Source: CAZMJG01 sp964576365
GTDB lineage: Bacteria > Patescibacteriota > Microgenomatia > UBA1406 > GWC2-37-13
Assembly (NCBI GenBank): GCA_964576365.1
Contig: CAZNUT010000014.1
Span: 1-27,370, forward strand
Direction: 5' to 3'
DNA length: 27,370 nucleotides
This document shows positions 8,015 through 15,549 of this stretch, one piece after another. Every line of letters begins with the position of its first letter. Position 1 is the stretch's first letter. The notes beneath the pieces are model-generated. The model ran no database searches and was not told the DNA's origin. It worked only from the letters and a program-made list of their open reading frames with translations. A program made the position numbers and the translations under genes.

Positions 8015-8034
8015 TGACAGGTCGCGACCTGTCA
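8015..8034. repeat. Perfect 20-bp palindrome
   Basis: The sequence TGACAGGTCG is followed directly by its exact reverse complement CGACCTGTCA, with no central spacer. It lies in the 272-bp spacer between the divergent LCP and acetyltransferase genes. A weaker hairpin (CCTGCC and GGCGGG) lies just upstream around 7976-7990. It could be a dimeric regulator site or a dispersed palindromic repeat. Nothing else convincing is seen in 8035-8179. Confidence 0.75.
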
Positions 8035-8179
8035 CCTCTGAATCAGGTTTTTGAAATTGTAACTTGGAAACTGACGATCTCTACATCTGCTTTTTTGTCG
8101 CACCATATATACAGTTACTGACTAATGTTACCCGTTAGCTCTGCTTTTCGTCAATATAGATAAAAAAAGCAATGGTCTA

Positions 8180-8185
8180 TATAAT
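8180..8185 (+). promoter_or_regulatory. -10 element of the acetyltransferase gene
   Basis: A perfect TATAAT lies 7 nt before the ATG at 8193. It falls inside the coding frame if the earlier in-frame ATG at 8172 is used, so it decides in favour of 8193. No good -35 is visible. Confidence 0.6.
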
Positions 8186-8192
8186 ACACAGT

Positions 8193-8773
8193 ATGAGTAT
8201 GACCGATAAAGACGGAAAGCCCTTGAGTTCTTCTGAAGTTTTGGCAAAAGGATATGGGCGTCTAGGATCAATAGTTCTTGAGATTGGCACGACTGTTCTC
8301 TGGTATTTTGGCTGGATTCCATTTGCATTTATCAGGATGCCGATCTTTCGCCTGAGTGGTATCAGGATCCATTCTTCATCTATCATCAATCCAGGGGCAC
8401 GTGTATACGATCCACGGGGTGTGTCTATAGGTGAGGACAGTATTATCGGAGAGCGAGCGGTGCTTGACGGACGGGGACGATTGGCGATCGGTAGTCATGT
8501 GGATATAGCATCTGAAGTGATGATATACAATTCGGAGCATCTGGTCGATGATTCGACCTTCAAGGCTCACACGCAGCCGGTCGAAATAGGTGATTATGTC
8601 TTCATAGGTCCCCGTGTCATTATCCTTCCGGGTGTAAAAATAGGCAAAGGAGCCGTGGTCGGGGCGGGTGCAGTAGTGACAAAAGATGTTGCTGAATATG
8701 AAATCGTGGGGGGTGTGCCGGCGAAAGTGATCGGTATGCGCAACCTCAAAAATCCTTCATATCGTCTCCGACG
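8193..8773 (+). CDS. Left-handed beta-helix (hexapeptide) acyltransferase, interrupted by gap
   Basis: A maltose/galactoside O-acetyltransferase-like enzyme with hexapeptide repeats, which would acetylate a sugar or glycan using acetyl-CoA. After an N-terminal region with a hydrophobic segment (about residues 25-45), imperfect [LIV]G-x4 repeats form the beta-helix: VSIGEDSIIGERAVL, LAIGSHVDIASEVMI, VEIGDYVFIGPRVII, VKIGKGAVVGAGAVV. It closes with the family signature GGVPAKVIG. The candidate catalytic His is in NSEHLVDD. The gene is complete except for its last few codons, which run into the gap; the fragment after the gap supplies RRKFFF and a stop. A third copy of the 3' end at 9507 supplies RRKSAFG and a stop. 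The acceptor is unknown. Confidence 0.85.
8684..8773 (+). repeat. 90-bp direct repeat, copy 1 (acetyltransferase 3' end)
   Basis: These 90 bp recur at 9506-9595 with a single difference (G8720 versus T9542), which is synonymous in the proline codon. Outside the 90 bp the two loci diverge at once. The last 55 bp recur a third time at 8874-8928, directly after the assembly gap. Confidence 0.9.
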
Positions 8774-8873
8774 NNNNNNNNNNNNNNNNNNNNNNNNNNN
8801 NNNNNNNNNNNNNNNNNNNNNNNNNNNNNNNNNNNNNNNNNNNNNNNNNNNNNNNNNNNNNNNNNNNNNNNNN
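8774..8873. other. Assembly gap (100 N) flanked by identical contig ends
   Basis: The last 55 bases before the N run (8719-8773) are identical to the first 55 after it (8874-8928). Such an end overlap is what a de Bruijn graph assembler with k=55 leaves at a branch point. The gap may therefore be artificial, with the true sequence joining at the overlap. Confidence 0.85.
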
Positions 8874-8944
8874 CGGCGAAAGTGATCGGTATGCGCAACC
8901 TCAAAAATCCTTCATATCGTCTCCGACGCAAATTTTTCTTTTGA
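8874..8944 (+). pseudogene. Acetyltransferase C-terminal fragment after the gap (copy 2)
   Basis: Continues the acetyltransferase frame (AKVIGMRNLKNPSYRLRRK) and ends FFF-stop at 8942-8944. If the gap is only a contig overlap, this is the genuine end of the 8193 gene rather than a separate fragment. Confidence 0.75.
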
Positions 8945-8955
8945 GATTATGCTTA

Positions 8956-8984
8956 TTGTATATGTATTTATTGTAGGTTATAAT
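8956..8984 (+). promoter_or_regulatory. Sigma70-type promoter of the PadR-like gene
   Basis: TTGTAT at 8956-8961 and a perfect TATAAT at 8979-8984 flank a 17-bp spacer. The expected transcription start near 8991 leaves about 19 nt before the ATG at 9010, so this transcript would have a short leader, unlike most others here. Confidence 0.65.
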
Positions 8985-9032
8985 GTTTCAATTTAAAATT
9001 TTGATTTATATGGCAAAAAAAATGAAGGTAGA

Positions 9033-9446
9033 TTGACAGGAGTAGCACCTGAAATATTGGTAGGATATATTGAGACTGGAGGCAAACCAGTACATGGTTA
9101 TAAGGTAAAGAAAATACTTGATCACCGATATCAAGAAGTAACTGGTGGCAATCAAGAAGTATTTGCCCCAGTAGCAACTTTCTACAGAGGTATTGATACA
9201 TTAATCGATAGCGGAATGTTAGAAGCCGTATCTTCACCTGACGATACAGGTGAGGATGATCCACGTAGACAATACCATCAGATTACCAATAAGGGAAAAG
9301 AACAGTATGAAAAAAATAGAAAATGGGCAGCTACTTTATATAATCTAGACGTTCCAGTCGGTGCTCAAGACCAGCAACCTTTGAGCGAACCAGATGCTAC
9401 TGGTACAATTGATTGGGATGGTGATTCCCTTTTCCAGCCATATTAA
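9033..9446 (+). CDS. PadR-like winged-helix transcriptional regulator, start possibly frameshifted
   Basis: The 137-aa frame resembles the PadR family, winged-helix regulators that usually control transport or envelope stress genes. The N-terminal half shows the family pattern: HGYKVKKIL, then a stretch with FAPVATFYRGIDTLIDSGML (recognition helix and following helix), then the wing and PRRQYHQITNKGKEQYEK, matching the PadR rrkYY.lTe.G motif. The open frame has only a TTG start at 9033. An ATG at 9010, well placed behind the promoter, is out of frame and meets a stop at 9034. One extra A in the 8-A run at 9015-9022 would join it to give MAKKNEGRLTGVAPE, a natural N-terminus. The gene lies alone in an AT-rich insert between copies of the acetyltransferase end. 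Confidence 0.7.
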   Translation: MTGVAPEILVGYIETGGKPVHGYKVKKILDHRYQEVTGGNQEVFAPVATFYRGIDTLIDSGMLEAVSSPDDTGEDDPRRQYHQITNKGKEQYEKNRKWAATLYNLDVPVGAQDQQPLSEPDATGTIDWDGDSLFQPY

Positions 9447-9505
9447 AAGTCTTGCTGTAGTTAAACTATATCTCCTAGTGTACAATTAAATGGGTTTTCA
9501 ACTTG

Positions 9506-9595
9506 AGATGTTGCTGAATATGAAATCGTGGGGGGTGTGCCTGCGAAAGTGATCGGTATGCGCAACCTCAAAAATCCTTCATATCGTCTCCGACG
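9506..9595 (+). repeat. 90-bp direct repeat, copy 3
   Basis: 89 of 90 bases match 8684-8773 in the same orientation. With copy 1 it brackets the insert carrying the PadR-like gene. Confidence 0.9.
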
Positions 9596-9614
9596 AAAAA
9601 GTGCATTTGGGTAA
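9507..9614 (+). pseudogene. Second acetyltransferase 3' end (35 codons)
   Basis: In frame it reads DVAEYEIVGGVPAKV and continues to YRLRRKSAFG-stop (TAA at 9612-9614). There is no start codon or upstream beta-helix. It is either the displaced original 3' end of the acetyltransferase or a recombination footprint of the insert. Confidence 0.8.
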
Positions 9615-9625
9615 CTTAGTTGATA

Positions 9626-9880
9626 TCACTGAAAATGTCCACTCGTGCTTCTTATACTAAAGTCTTCGTTGATTGAAATTTTATACAGAGTATTCAATAG
9701 TTCACTATAATTTCTTTCCGCCTCTTTCATTTGCATGGGCTGCAAATTAGATTCTATCTCGTAAATCTGATACAATGCTTCCGTTCCTGCTGCATAATCG
9801 AGTGCGTCACCAGCTCTTTTAAGCATCTCAAGAGCTATTTGCCTTTCTTCTTCAAACACAAACAAAGGGTTTCTAATCAT
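9626..9880 (-). CDS. Small helical protein of unknown function
   Basis: An 84-aa frame predicted to be mostly alpha-helical and charged, with no signal peptide or recognised domain. A minus-strand TAATAT (9896-9891) lies 10 nt before the ATG. It ends 11 bp from the acetyltransferase fragment, facing it. No homologue comes to mind; moderate support only. The 171 bp upstream (9881-10051) hold no convincing gene. Confidence 0.5.
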   Translation of the reverse strand: MIRNPLFVFEEERQIALEMLKRAGDALDYAAGTEALYQIYEIESNLQPMQMKEAERNYSELLNTLYKISINEDFSIRSTSGHFQ

Positions 9881-10051
9881 AAGCAGTAAAATATTACGAC
9901 AATTTTAGCACATTTAATATGTATATTCAAAGCCATTATTCAAAAAAGCACGGAGGATCATTTTTAACAAAAAACATAGTTTTTGTGTCTAAAATAGATA
10001 ACAAAAATCTAGATGTGATAAAAGGAAGGAAAAAGTTGGAATTATGTGAGA

Positions 10052-11446
10052 TTATCCTTTTGTCCCTTTTAAAAAAACAGCCTGCCAGGGGCGATAGACG
10101 GAAATAAATGTCTTTTCAAACATAGAGCCGTCTTCGTGTGTCACCTTGTACGTGAAGCGTGCCTTGCCTCCCCAGGCAGGATAATCTACCTGCTTCACGA
10201 CACCACTCGGTAGCGTCGGATCATCTTCATATAGAGGTGCAGGTGGAGCAGAAACATCCCACAATTCAATCTGTGAAAGTTCGATTTTACGATCATCCTT
10301 CTTGCCATACATTTTGAATTTCAGAATATTTCGTACTTCGTCTACCTCCGTTTGTATCAGTATCGCAGCTTGCGTATCATTTTGAATCTTCAGGTCAACA
10401 CTCGGAGAAAAAATAGTCGCATCGAGTCCAGGCTTTGCGTCATTTTCATAATATGAAACACGATACGCATGTGCTGTACGCTCAACCACAGGAAGGCCAG
10501 TATTGAGTGCTGCGCGAAATAACGTGGTGGATACTTGACATACACCTCCCCCGTCACCGAGTACTGTGCGGCCGTTTTTTATGATATAAGCTGGCTGATA
10601 TCCGGTAGATGATGAAATATCTCCTACTTCTTTGACAAATGAGAGAACTTCACCCTTGGGAATGATGACACCATGAAATTTGCTCGCAGCCAGTTTGACA
10701 TTGTGAATACGACCTGGAATAGAATGGCTATAATCCGATACACCTTCACCTATGTACTCCTCGATGCCAAGATTGTTCGCTTGTGAGAGCGTGACCTCTG
10801 GTTTTAAAACCCGGTTACTGAGTCCTACTATCGTCAGGTTGCCATTGTTTTGTATTGTTGCCACTGCCTGATGAAAACCGATACGAAATTCACTTACATT
10901 CAATTGAAGACCGTCTTCATGAGTTTTAAAACTAGTAACCTTGCCACTTTCAAATGTAAACAACGCATTTTTGGCTGGTTTTTCATATGTCTCTTTCATG
11001 ACAGTCAAAAAATCATCAAGAGGTGCTTTGTCGTAATGAATAGTAGAATTGAAGTTAAATTTTCGTATACCCAACACACCATTGATCAATTGCGCATATC
11101 GTGAAGGAGCGTGCGTGCTGCGACCTATAAGATATGCATGGTCTACGACTTCGGGCAAATCGCGTCGAAGCTGAATAAGTTCTGATGAGAAGGTGGCAAC
11201 CGGTTTTTCGTGGTAAATGACCTGAATTTCCTGATTTGTAAGATATGAGTATTTTTTTTCGAGCTTCCGCAGGGCATCGCTTTTGCTCAGATTTCCTACA
11301 TCCATCCCATCAATCAGCGTGTAAGGGATTATTCTGCCGCTTTGCCTGAGAGTTTCTGCTTGTAGAAATAGCCATGTACCACCACCGAGAATGATTCCGG
11401 AAAGAATAAGAACAAGGGTGCTGGCGATTGCTTTTTTTGTTATCAT
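10052..11446 (-). CDS. VanW family protein with N-terminal anchor and G5-like C-terminus
   Basis: A 464-aa exported, membrane-anchored protein. A hydrophobic helix lies at about residues 6-26. A region resembling the YoaR-type putative peptidoglycan-binding domain follows (IDGMDVGNLSKSDALRKLEKKY onward). The VanW domain is recognisable by SFVKEVGDISSSTGY, GDGGGVCQVSTTLFRAAL (with its Cys) and ERTAHAYRVSYY. The last ~60 residues (LPSGVVKQVDYPAWGGKARF and on) are G5-like, a domain linked to cell wall binding. The biochemical role of VanW domains is not established. Start 11446 gives MITKK and a proper anchor; an in-frame ATG at 11485 would lie inside the divergent gene. It is divergent from the solute-binding protein with only 6 bp between start codons. 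Confidence 0.88.
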   Translation of the reverse strand: MITKKAIASTLVLILSGIILGGGTWLFLQAETLRQSGRIIPYTLIDGMDVGNLSKSDALRKLEKKYSYLTNQEIQVIYHEKPVATFSSELIQLRRDLPEVVDHAYLIGRSTHAPSRYAQLINGVLGIRKFNFNSTIHYDKAPLDDFLTVMKETYEKPAKNALFTFESGKVTSFKTHEDGLQLNVSEFRIGFHQAVATIQNNGNLTIVGLSNRVLKPEVTLSQANNLGIEEYIGEGVSDYSHSIPGRIHNVKLAASKFHGVIIPKGEVLSFVKEVGDISSSTGYQPAYIIKNGRTVLGDGGGVCQVSTTLFRAALNTGLPVVERTAHAYRVSYYENDAKPGLDATIFSPSVDLKIQNDTQAAILIQTEVDEVRNILKFKMYGKKDDRKIELSQIELWDVSAPPAPLYEDDPTLPSGVVKQVDYPAWGGKARFTYKVTHEDGSMFEKTFISVYRPWQAVFLKGTKG

Positions 11447-11462
11447 ACCTATATGGATGATA
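11441..11462. promoter_or_regulatory. Interlocked divergent -10 elements (vanW-like / solute-binding protein)
   Basis: A plus-strand TATCAT (11441-11446, preceded by TGT as an extended -10) lies 6 nt before the ATG at 11453. A minus-strand TATCAT (11462-11457) lies 10 nt before the ATG at 11446. Together they form an inverted repeat. The plus -10 contains the start codon of the minus gene, and the minus -10 lies within the first codons of the plus gene. Confidence 0.55.
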
Positions 11463-12946
11463 CTCAAAATGAGGGTCAAAATCAAACGTCGATCCGTGGT
11501 TCTTTGAGTGATATTCCTCAGCCGCTTGAGCCGGAAGAGGTTGCAGCGGACGTTGATACACCCGATGCTATCAAGCAGACTACTCAGCTTGTTGATGTGC
11601 CCGTATACGAAGAAAGTAAGAGCAAATTATATATCATTGGAGGGATCGTTGCGTTTTTTATCCTCATAACGGGTGGATTGTTGTGGTTTTTTCTCGCACG
11701 AGGCGAGACCAAGACGCCCACCATTCCTACTGTAGTGAAAAAAGACCCTGTCACTCTCACGTATTGGGGATTGTGGGATGAAAAGGAAGTGCTCGATCCT
11801 GTTTTTGAAGAGTATAAAAAAGCAAATCCGCATGTGACGATCCAGTATGAAAAGATGGCAGCAGGTGAGCAATACCGTCAACGCCTCATCGCACGTAGTA
11901 AAACAGGAAATGGCCCCGACATATTCCGATTTCATAATACTTGGATACCTGAAATGACCGAAGTGCTCACCGAGATTCCCGAACAAGTGTATCCAGCCAA
12001 AGAATATGAAAAGACATTTTACCCTATCGTTCTAAAAGATATGAAAATCGGTTCCAAATATTACGGCATACCTTTTATGGTAGACGGCATGATGCTTTTT
12101 TATAACGAATCGATGTTGAGACAGGCAGGTATCGTAGCTCCTCCTGGAGTGTGGATAGGCGATCAGAATGATGTGTATTCAGTTGCAAATGCACTCACAG
12201 TGCGCGATAGTCAAGGAAGTATTGTCACATCAGGTATAGCTATGGGCACTACGAGTAATATTGATCACTTCAGCTCTTTGTATGGATTATTGCTTTTGGT
12301 AAATGGAGGTGATTTGAAAAAACTTGATCAGCCTGAAGCAGCTGAAGCTTTGCAGTTTTACCGAAAATTTGCAGAAGACAACATATGGTCCGATGCGCTG
12401 CCGTATTCGACAACTGCTTTTATACAAGGCAAAGTAGCTATGATCATCGCCCCTTCGTGGACTCTTATCGAAATCAAGGCTAAAAATCCCAATCTTTCGG
12501 TGAAAACCGCATCAATTCCCAAAGGGCTGAATAATACATCGGTGTCACTCGCTACATATTGGGCAGAAGGCGTCAGTAGATATAGTAAAAATCAGCTTGA
12601 AGCATGGAAATTGCTCGTGTTTATGTCTGAAAAAAAGCAGCTTGAGCGTATATATCAGGAGCAGTCAAAAACCCGACCTATAGGATGGATATCCTCCCGG
12701 AAAGATATGGCACAGGCTATGAAAGGAAATGACTATCTTGCTCCTCTAGTCAAACACGCAGAGGCTGATGAATTTGTCTCACTACCGCTTGCTGATCGCA
12801 CATACGATGCCGGCCTGAATGACGAGTTGAATCAGTATATCCGCAATGCGATCAATGAAACAGCAAAAGGAGTGGACTATGGTTCAGCGCTTCGTACTGC
12901 GCACAACGGGGTACTCCAGCTGCTAAGCAGGTATAAAATCAATTAA
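11453..12946 (+). CDS. Membrane-anchored extracellular solute-binding protein (family 1-like)
   Basis: This 497-aa protein resembles family 1 (sugar-type) ABC solute-binding proteins. An acidic, disordered N-terminus of about 58 residues stays inside, a single membrane helix follows (about 60-82), and the binding fold is outside. Recognisable segments are VTLTYWGLWDEKEVLDPVFEEYKKANPHVTI, GNGPDIFRFHNTWIPEM, KYYGIPFMVDGMMLFYNESMLRQAG and FIQGKVAMIIAPSWTL. There is no lipobox; a transmembrane helix replaces the lipid anchor. No permease or ATPase gene is adjacent, so it may be an orphan binding or sensing protein or use a transporter encoded elsewhere. Ligand unknown. It ends tail-to-tail with the next gene, both stops sharing the palindrome TTAA at 12943-12946. 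Confidence 0.85.
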   Translation: MDDTQNEGQNQTSIRGSLSDIPQPLEPEEVAADVDTPDAIKQTTQLVDVPVYEESKSKLYIIGGIVAFFILITGGLLWFFLARGETKTPTIPTVVKKDPVTLTYWGLWDEKEVLDPVFEEYKKANPHVTIQYEKMAAGEQYRQRLIARSKTGNGPDIFRFHNTWIPEMTEVLTEIPEQVYPAKEYEKTFYPIVLKDMKIGSKYYGIPFMVDGMMLFYNESMLRQAGIVAPPGVWIGDQNDVYSVANALTVRDSQGSIVTSGIAMGTTSNIDHFSSLYGLLLLVNGGDLKKLDQPEAAEALQFYRKFAEDNIWSDALPYSTTAFIQGKVAMIIAPSWTLIEIKAKNPNLSVKTASIPKGLNNTSVSLATYWAEGVSRYSKNQLEAWKLLVFMSEKKQLERIYQEQSKTRPIGWISSRKDMAQAMKGNDYLAPLVKHAEADEFVSLPLADRTYDAGLNDELNQYIRNAINETAKGVDYGSALRTAHNGVLQLLSRYKIN

Positions 12947-13308
12947 ACACCACCCAATAGATGAGGTGTCCAAGTGCCATCAATTGTATTATTATTTTCT
13001 TCCTGCTGCTCATATATTTCACTTGCTTGACCAAAAAGAGTTTGCATATCATCTGGAGACAGATTTTTCAGTGCTTCATGTATTTTCGTTCCATGGGCAG
13101 CATTCTCTGTGGTGAATCGTAGAATGTCCCAGTTATCACCGGTTGAAACGGCTGTTCTGGTTTCAAAAGGACCATCTTCCTCTAATTGTGTTCGAAAGTT
13201 TGTATATTTTAAGCCACTAGCAGACTCTCCACTTTGAAGATAACCCTCATATGAGTGTTGATCAAATTCTATTTTGCCTTTAGGCCCGCTACCGATTGAT
13301 TTTAACAT
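12943..13308 (-). CDS. Small hydrophilic protein of unknown function
   Basis: A 121-aa frame starting MLKSIGSG at 13308; a longer version from 13362 would add an odd Tyr-rich segment. TACATA (13320-13315) lies 6 nt before this ATG, the geometry seen at other genes here, so 13308 is preferred. It is acidic, without membrane segments or a signal peptide, and I recognise no domain. Its stop overlaps the stop of the converging solute-binding protein gene by 4 bp. Confidence 0.6.
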   Translation of the reverse strand: MLKSIGSGPKGKIEFDQHSYEGYLQSGESASGLKYTNFRTQLEEDGPFETRTAVSTGDNWDILRFTTENAAHGTKIHEALKNLSPDDMQTLFGQASEIYEQQEENNNTIDGTWTPHLLGGV

Positions 13309-13365
13309 ATTTAATATGTAATGATAATAAAGATAGTTTAATATAAAAATATCAATATGCAACCC

Positions 13366-13395
13366 TTGCCTCCTCGAAAGAGAGTCTGGTAATAT
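13366..13395 (+). promoter_or_regulatory. Probable sigma70-type promoter upstream of the 714-aa gene
   Basis: TTGCCT at 13366-13371 and TAATAT at 13390-13395 are 18 bp apart. The ATG at 13402 follows after 6 nt. It would drive this gene and the sortase gene 3 bp behind it. Confidence 0.6.
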
Positions 13396-13401
13396 GAATA
13401 T

Positions 13402-15546
13402 ATGATTTCTCTCCCATTTTTTCGCAAAAAAGAAGAAAAAATTGTCTATTTTGGGGTCATGGTCACCGATACTATCACCTCAGGCTTTATATTTGATCTG
13501 GTAGGAAAAGACGCGCGTATCATTACTCAGAGCTCTGCTGAAGCTACTCCTGTGTATGACCAGATACTTCAGGCGCTTGATACGGTGATCTCGGAGATAG
13601 AATCAACAGAAAAGGTCTCTGTGCATCAGACTATTTATTTTCTTTACTCATCACAGCTTGATCCGCAGACGCATGATATTCGTGAGCCATACAAAGGTAT
13701 ATTGAAGAAGTCGGCAGCCGAACTCGCCTTAAAACCACTGGGTTACATTGATATGCATGAATCTGTAGCAGGTTATTTAAAAAAACGAGCCGTAGTGCAT
13801 TATTTATTGGTGGAGGTTGATCAGCACACGGTAAGTATTTTTATGTACAAAGGGTCAATTCCGATATGGAGTGCTCATACTGCCCGCACCTCTTCGGTAG
13901 CAGCAGACATGAAGTCTCTTCTTGAAACAGCGCCAGCCGATACCATTTTTCCTTCAAAGCTATTTCTGTACGGTAACGGCGATATGACGAGCATAAGTAA
14001 TGAAATCGCCGCATATCAATGGGATGAAAAAATATTTGCTCAGCATCCAGTCATCGAGGTCGTGAAGGAAGGTACTATCATGCAGGTGCTTGCGGATGCA
14101 TGTGCTATAGAGCTCATCGGAGAAGGAAGTCCACAGGAAAAATCTGTTTCACCGGCGCCTGCACCAGCAGCAACTCCCACAGATGATTTATTTGGATTTG
14201 TAGTAGGTAAAGATATCGCAAATCAACCTCTGCCGTTACAAAGTTCAATGTCAGATTATGAAGTAGTTGGACCCATGCCTATCTCTGAACCGATATCAAA
14301 AGTACCTCCGCCACTGCCTGTTTCAGCTCCGCTTGATACGAGTAATACTTCTTGGGTACAATCTCAATTATCATTTTTATCCAGATTTTCAGGTGTGAAA
14401 ACAGGAATTACAGCTACAGCCGGGAGTGGATTGGCGATTATACTCATATTGATTTGTGGTTTTTTGGCATTTGAGTATTTTTTTCATATGGCAACCATTG
14501 AGGTGCAGGTGCCATCCCGTTCACTTAGTGTTGATACTACTTTGGATATTCCTATCGCAGAGGATACACAGTCTAGTTCTTTATCTGCTATGAAAAAAAC
14601 TCAATCTAAAGAACTTTCTGATAGTCTTGCTGTCACTGGTAAGCGAGAGGTGGGTGAAAAGGCAAAAGGACAGGTAGTTGTTCATAATTTTGATAATAGC
14701 GAAAAAAATATAAATAAAGGAGCAAAGCTGCAATCTGGAAGCTACGTATTTATTCTTGATAATGATGTGAAGGTTGCCTCTTCTAGTGGTATTACATCTG
14801 AAGGAGTAAAGCAGTCAGGAAAAGCTAAAGCGTCGGTCACCGCCGAAGCTATCGGACCTGAATATAATTTGAAAAGCGGAACACAACTTACCATAGACGG
14901 TCTTTCACAGTCGCTTTTTGTCGCATTTGCTGATGGTGCTTTTAGCGGAGGTACAAAAAAACAAGTAACTACTGTTTCAAAATCTGATATCGATGAATTG
15001 AAGAAAAAAGCATCTGATGAAGCAAAAAAATACTCGCAAAAAGATGTCGATTCCCTTGTGGGTAAAGATGAAGTATTGATAGACGATCTATCTGAAGTTG
15101 TATTGGCTGATACCAGTTTTTCAAAAGAGGTTGGAGAAGAAGCAAAAGAAGTTGCACTCACTGCCTCTTCAGATATCGTATTTTATACAGTTAAAAAAAT
15201 TCAACTTGAAAAGGCTCTCTTTTCGTTGTTGGAGAAAAAGCAAACAGGAGGGTATCGCATTCAGGAAAAGTCACTTAAATACAATTTTGAGAAAGCTGCT
15301 TTAAATGAAAATGAAGATGCAGCAAATGTGTCGGTCAAAGCAAAGGCAGTAGAAATAAAGGAAATATCTCTGGATTTGGCCAAGAAAGCTGTTGCTCACA
15401 AAATGATATCATCGTTGCCCGAAGCAGCGAAACATATCGACAGCGCTCAAGGCGCAGAAATGTTGAGTCAAAAACCATCATTGCCTCTTATAAAATGGAC
15501 CCCTCTCTTTTCAAAAAATATTACTATTCGTGTTGATTCTCCTTGA
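13402..15546 (+). CDS. Membrane protein with actin-like N-terminal region and baseplate-J-like extracellular region
   Basis: I do not recognise a named gene. The 714-aa protein has three parts. Residues ~1-235 look like a divergent ASKHA/PilM-type fold: an opening beta-hairpin (KIVYFGVMVTD), a central YLLVEVDQHTVSIFMYKG resembling a second phosphate-loop strand pair, and LFLYGNGDMTSI in the adenosine-site position. The catalytic glycines of true actin-like ATPases are mostly absent. After a Pro/Ser-rich linker, a membrane helix lies at about residues 343-360. Outside, residues ~420-520 (GQVVVHNFDNSEKNINKGAKL through GPEYNLKSGTQLTI) resemble the baseplate J/gp47-like domain, and a Lys/Glu-rich helical region continues to the end. 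The sortase gene starts 3 bp downstream, so the two are probably co-transcribed. An envelope scaffold role is inference. Confidence 0.75.
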   Translation: MISLPFFRKKEEKIVYFGVMVTDTITSGFIFDLVGKDARIITQSSAEATPVYDQILQALDTVISEIESTEKVSVHQTIYFLYSSQLDPQTHDIREPYKGILKKSAAELALKPLGYIDMHESVAGYLKKRAVVHYLLVEVDQHTVSIFMYKGSIPIWSAHTARTSSVAADMKSLLETAPADTIFPSKLFLYGNGDMTSISNEIAAYQWDEKIFAQHPVIEVVKEGTIMQVLADACAIELIGEGSPQEKSVSPAPAPAATPTDDLFGFVVGKDIANQPLPLQSSMSDYEVVGPMPISEPISKVPPPLPVSAPLDTSNTSWVQSQLSFLSRFSGVKTGITATAGSGLAIILILICGFLAFEYFFHMATIEVQVPSRSLSVDTTLDIPIAEDTQSSSLSAMKKTQSKELSDSLAVTGKREVGEKAKGQVVVHNFDNSEKNINKGAKLQSGSYVFILDNDVKVASSSGITSEGVKQSGKAKASVTAEAIGPEYNLKSGTQLTIDGLSQSLFVAFADGAFSGGTKKQVTTVSKSDIDELKKKASDEAKKYSQKDVDSLVGKDEVLIDDLSEVVLADTSFSKEVGEEAKEVALTASSDIVFYTVKKIQLEKALFSLLEKKQTGGYRIQEKSLKYNFEKAALNENEDAANVSVKAKAVEIKEISLDLAKKAVAHKMISSLPEAAKHIDSAQGAEMLSQKPSLPLIKWTPLFSKNITIRVDSP

Positions 15547-15549
15547 TGT

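Noticed and set aside
9919..10107. A 62-codon plus-strand frame overlapping the 3' end of the vanW-like gene
   Set aside because: It overlaps a well-supported gene on the other strand, has no recognisable domain or clear promoter, and its composition looks like spacer plus antisense sequence.
14742..15161. A 139-codon minus-strand frame inside the 714-aa gene
   Set aside because: Ser/Ala-rich antisense shadow of a coding region with strong plus-strand support; no promoter or domain.
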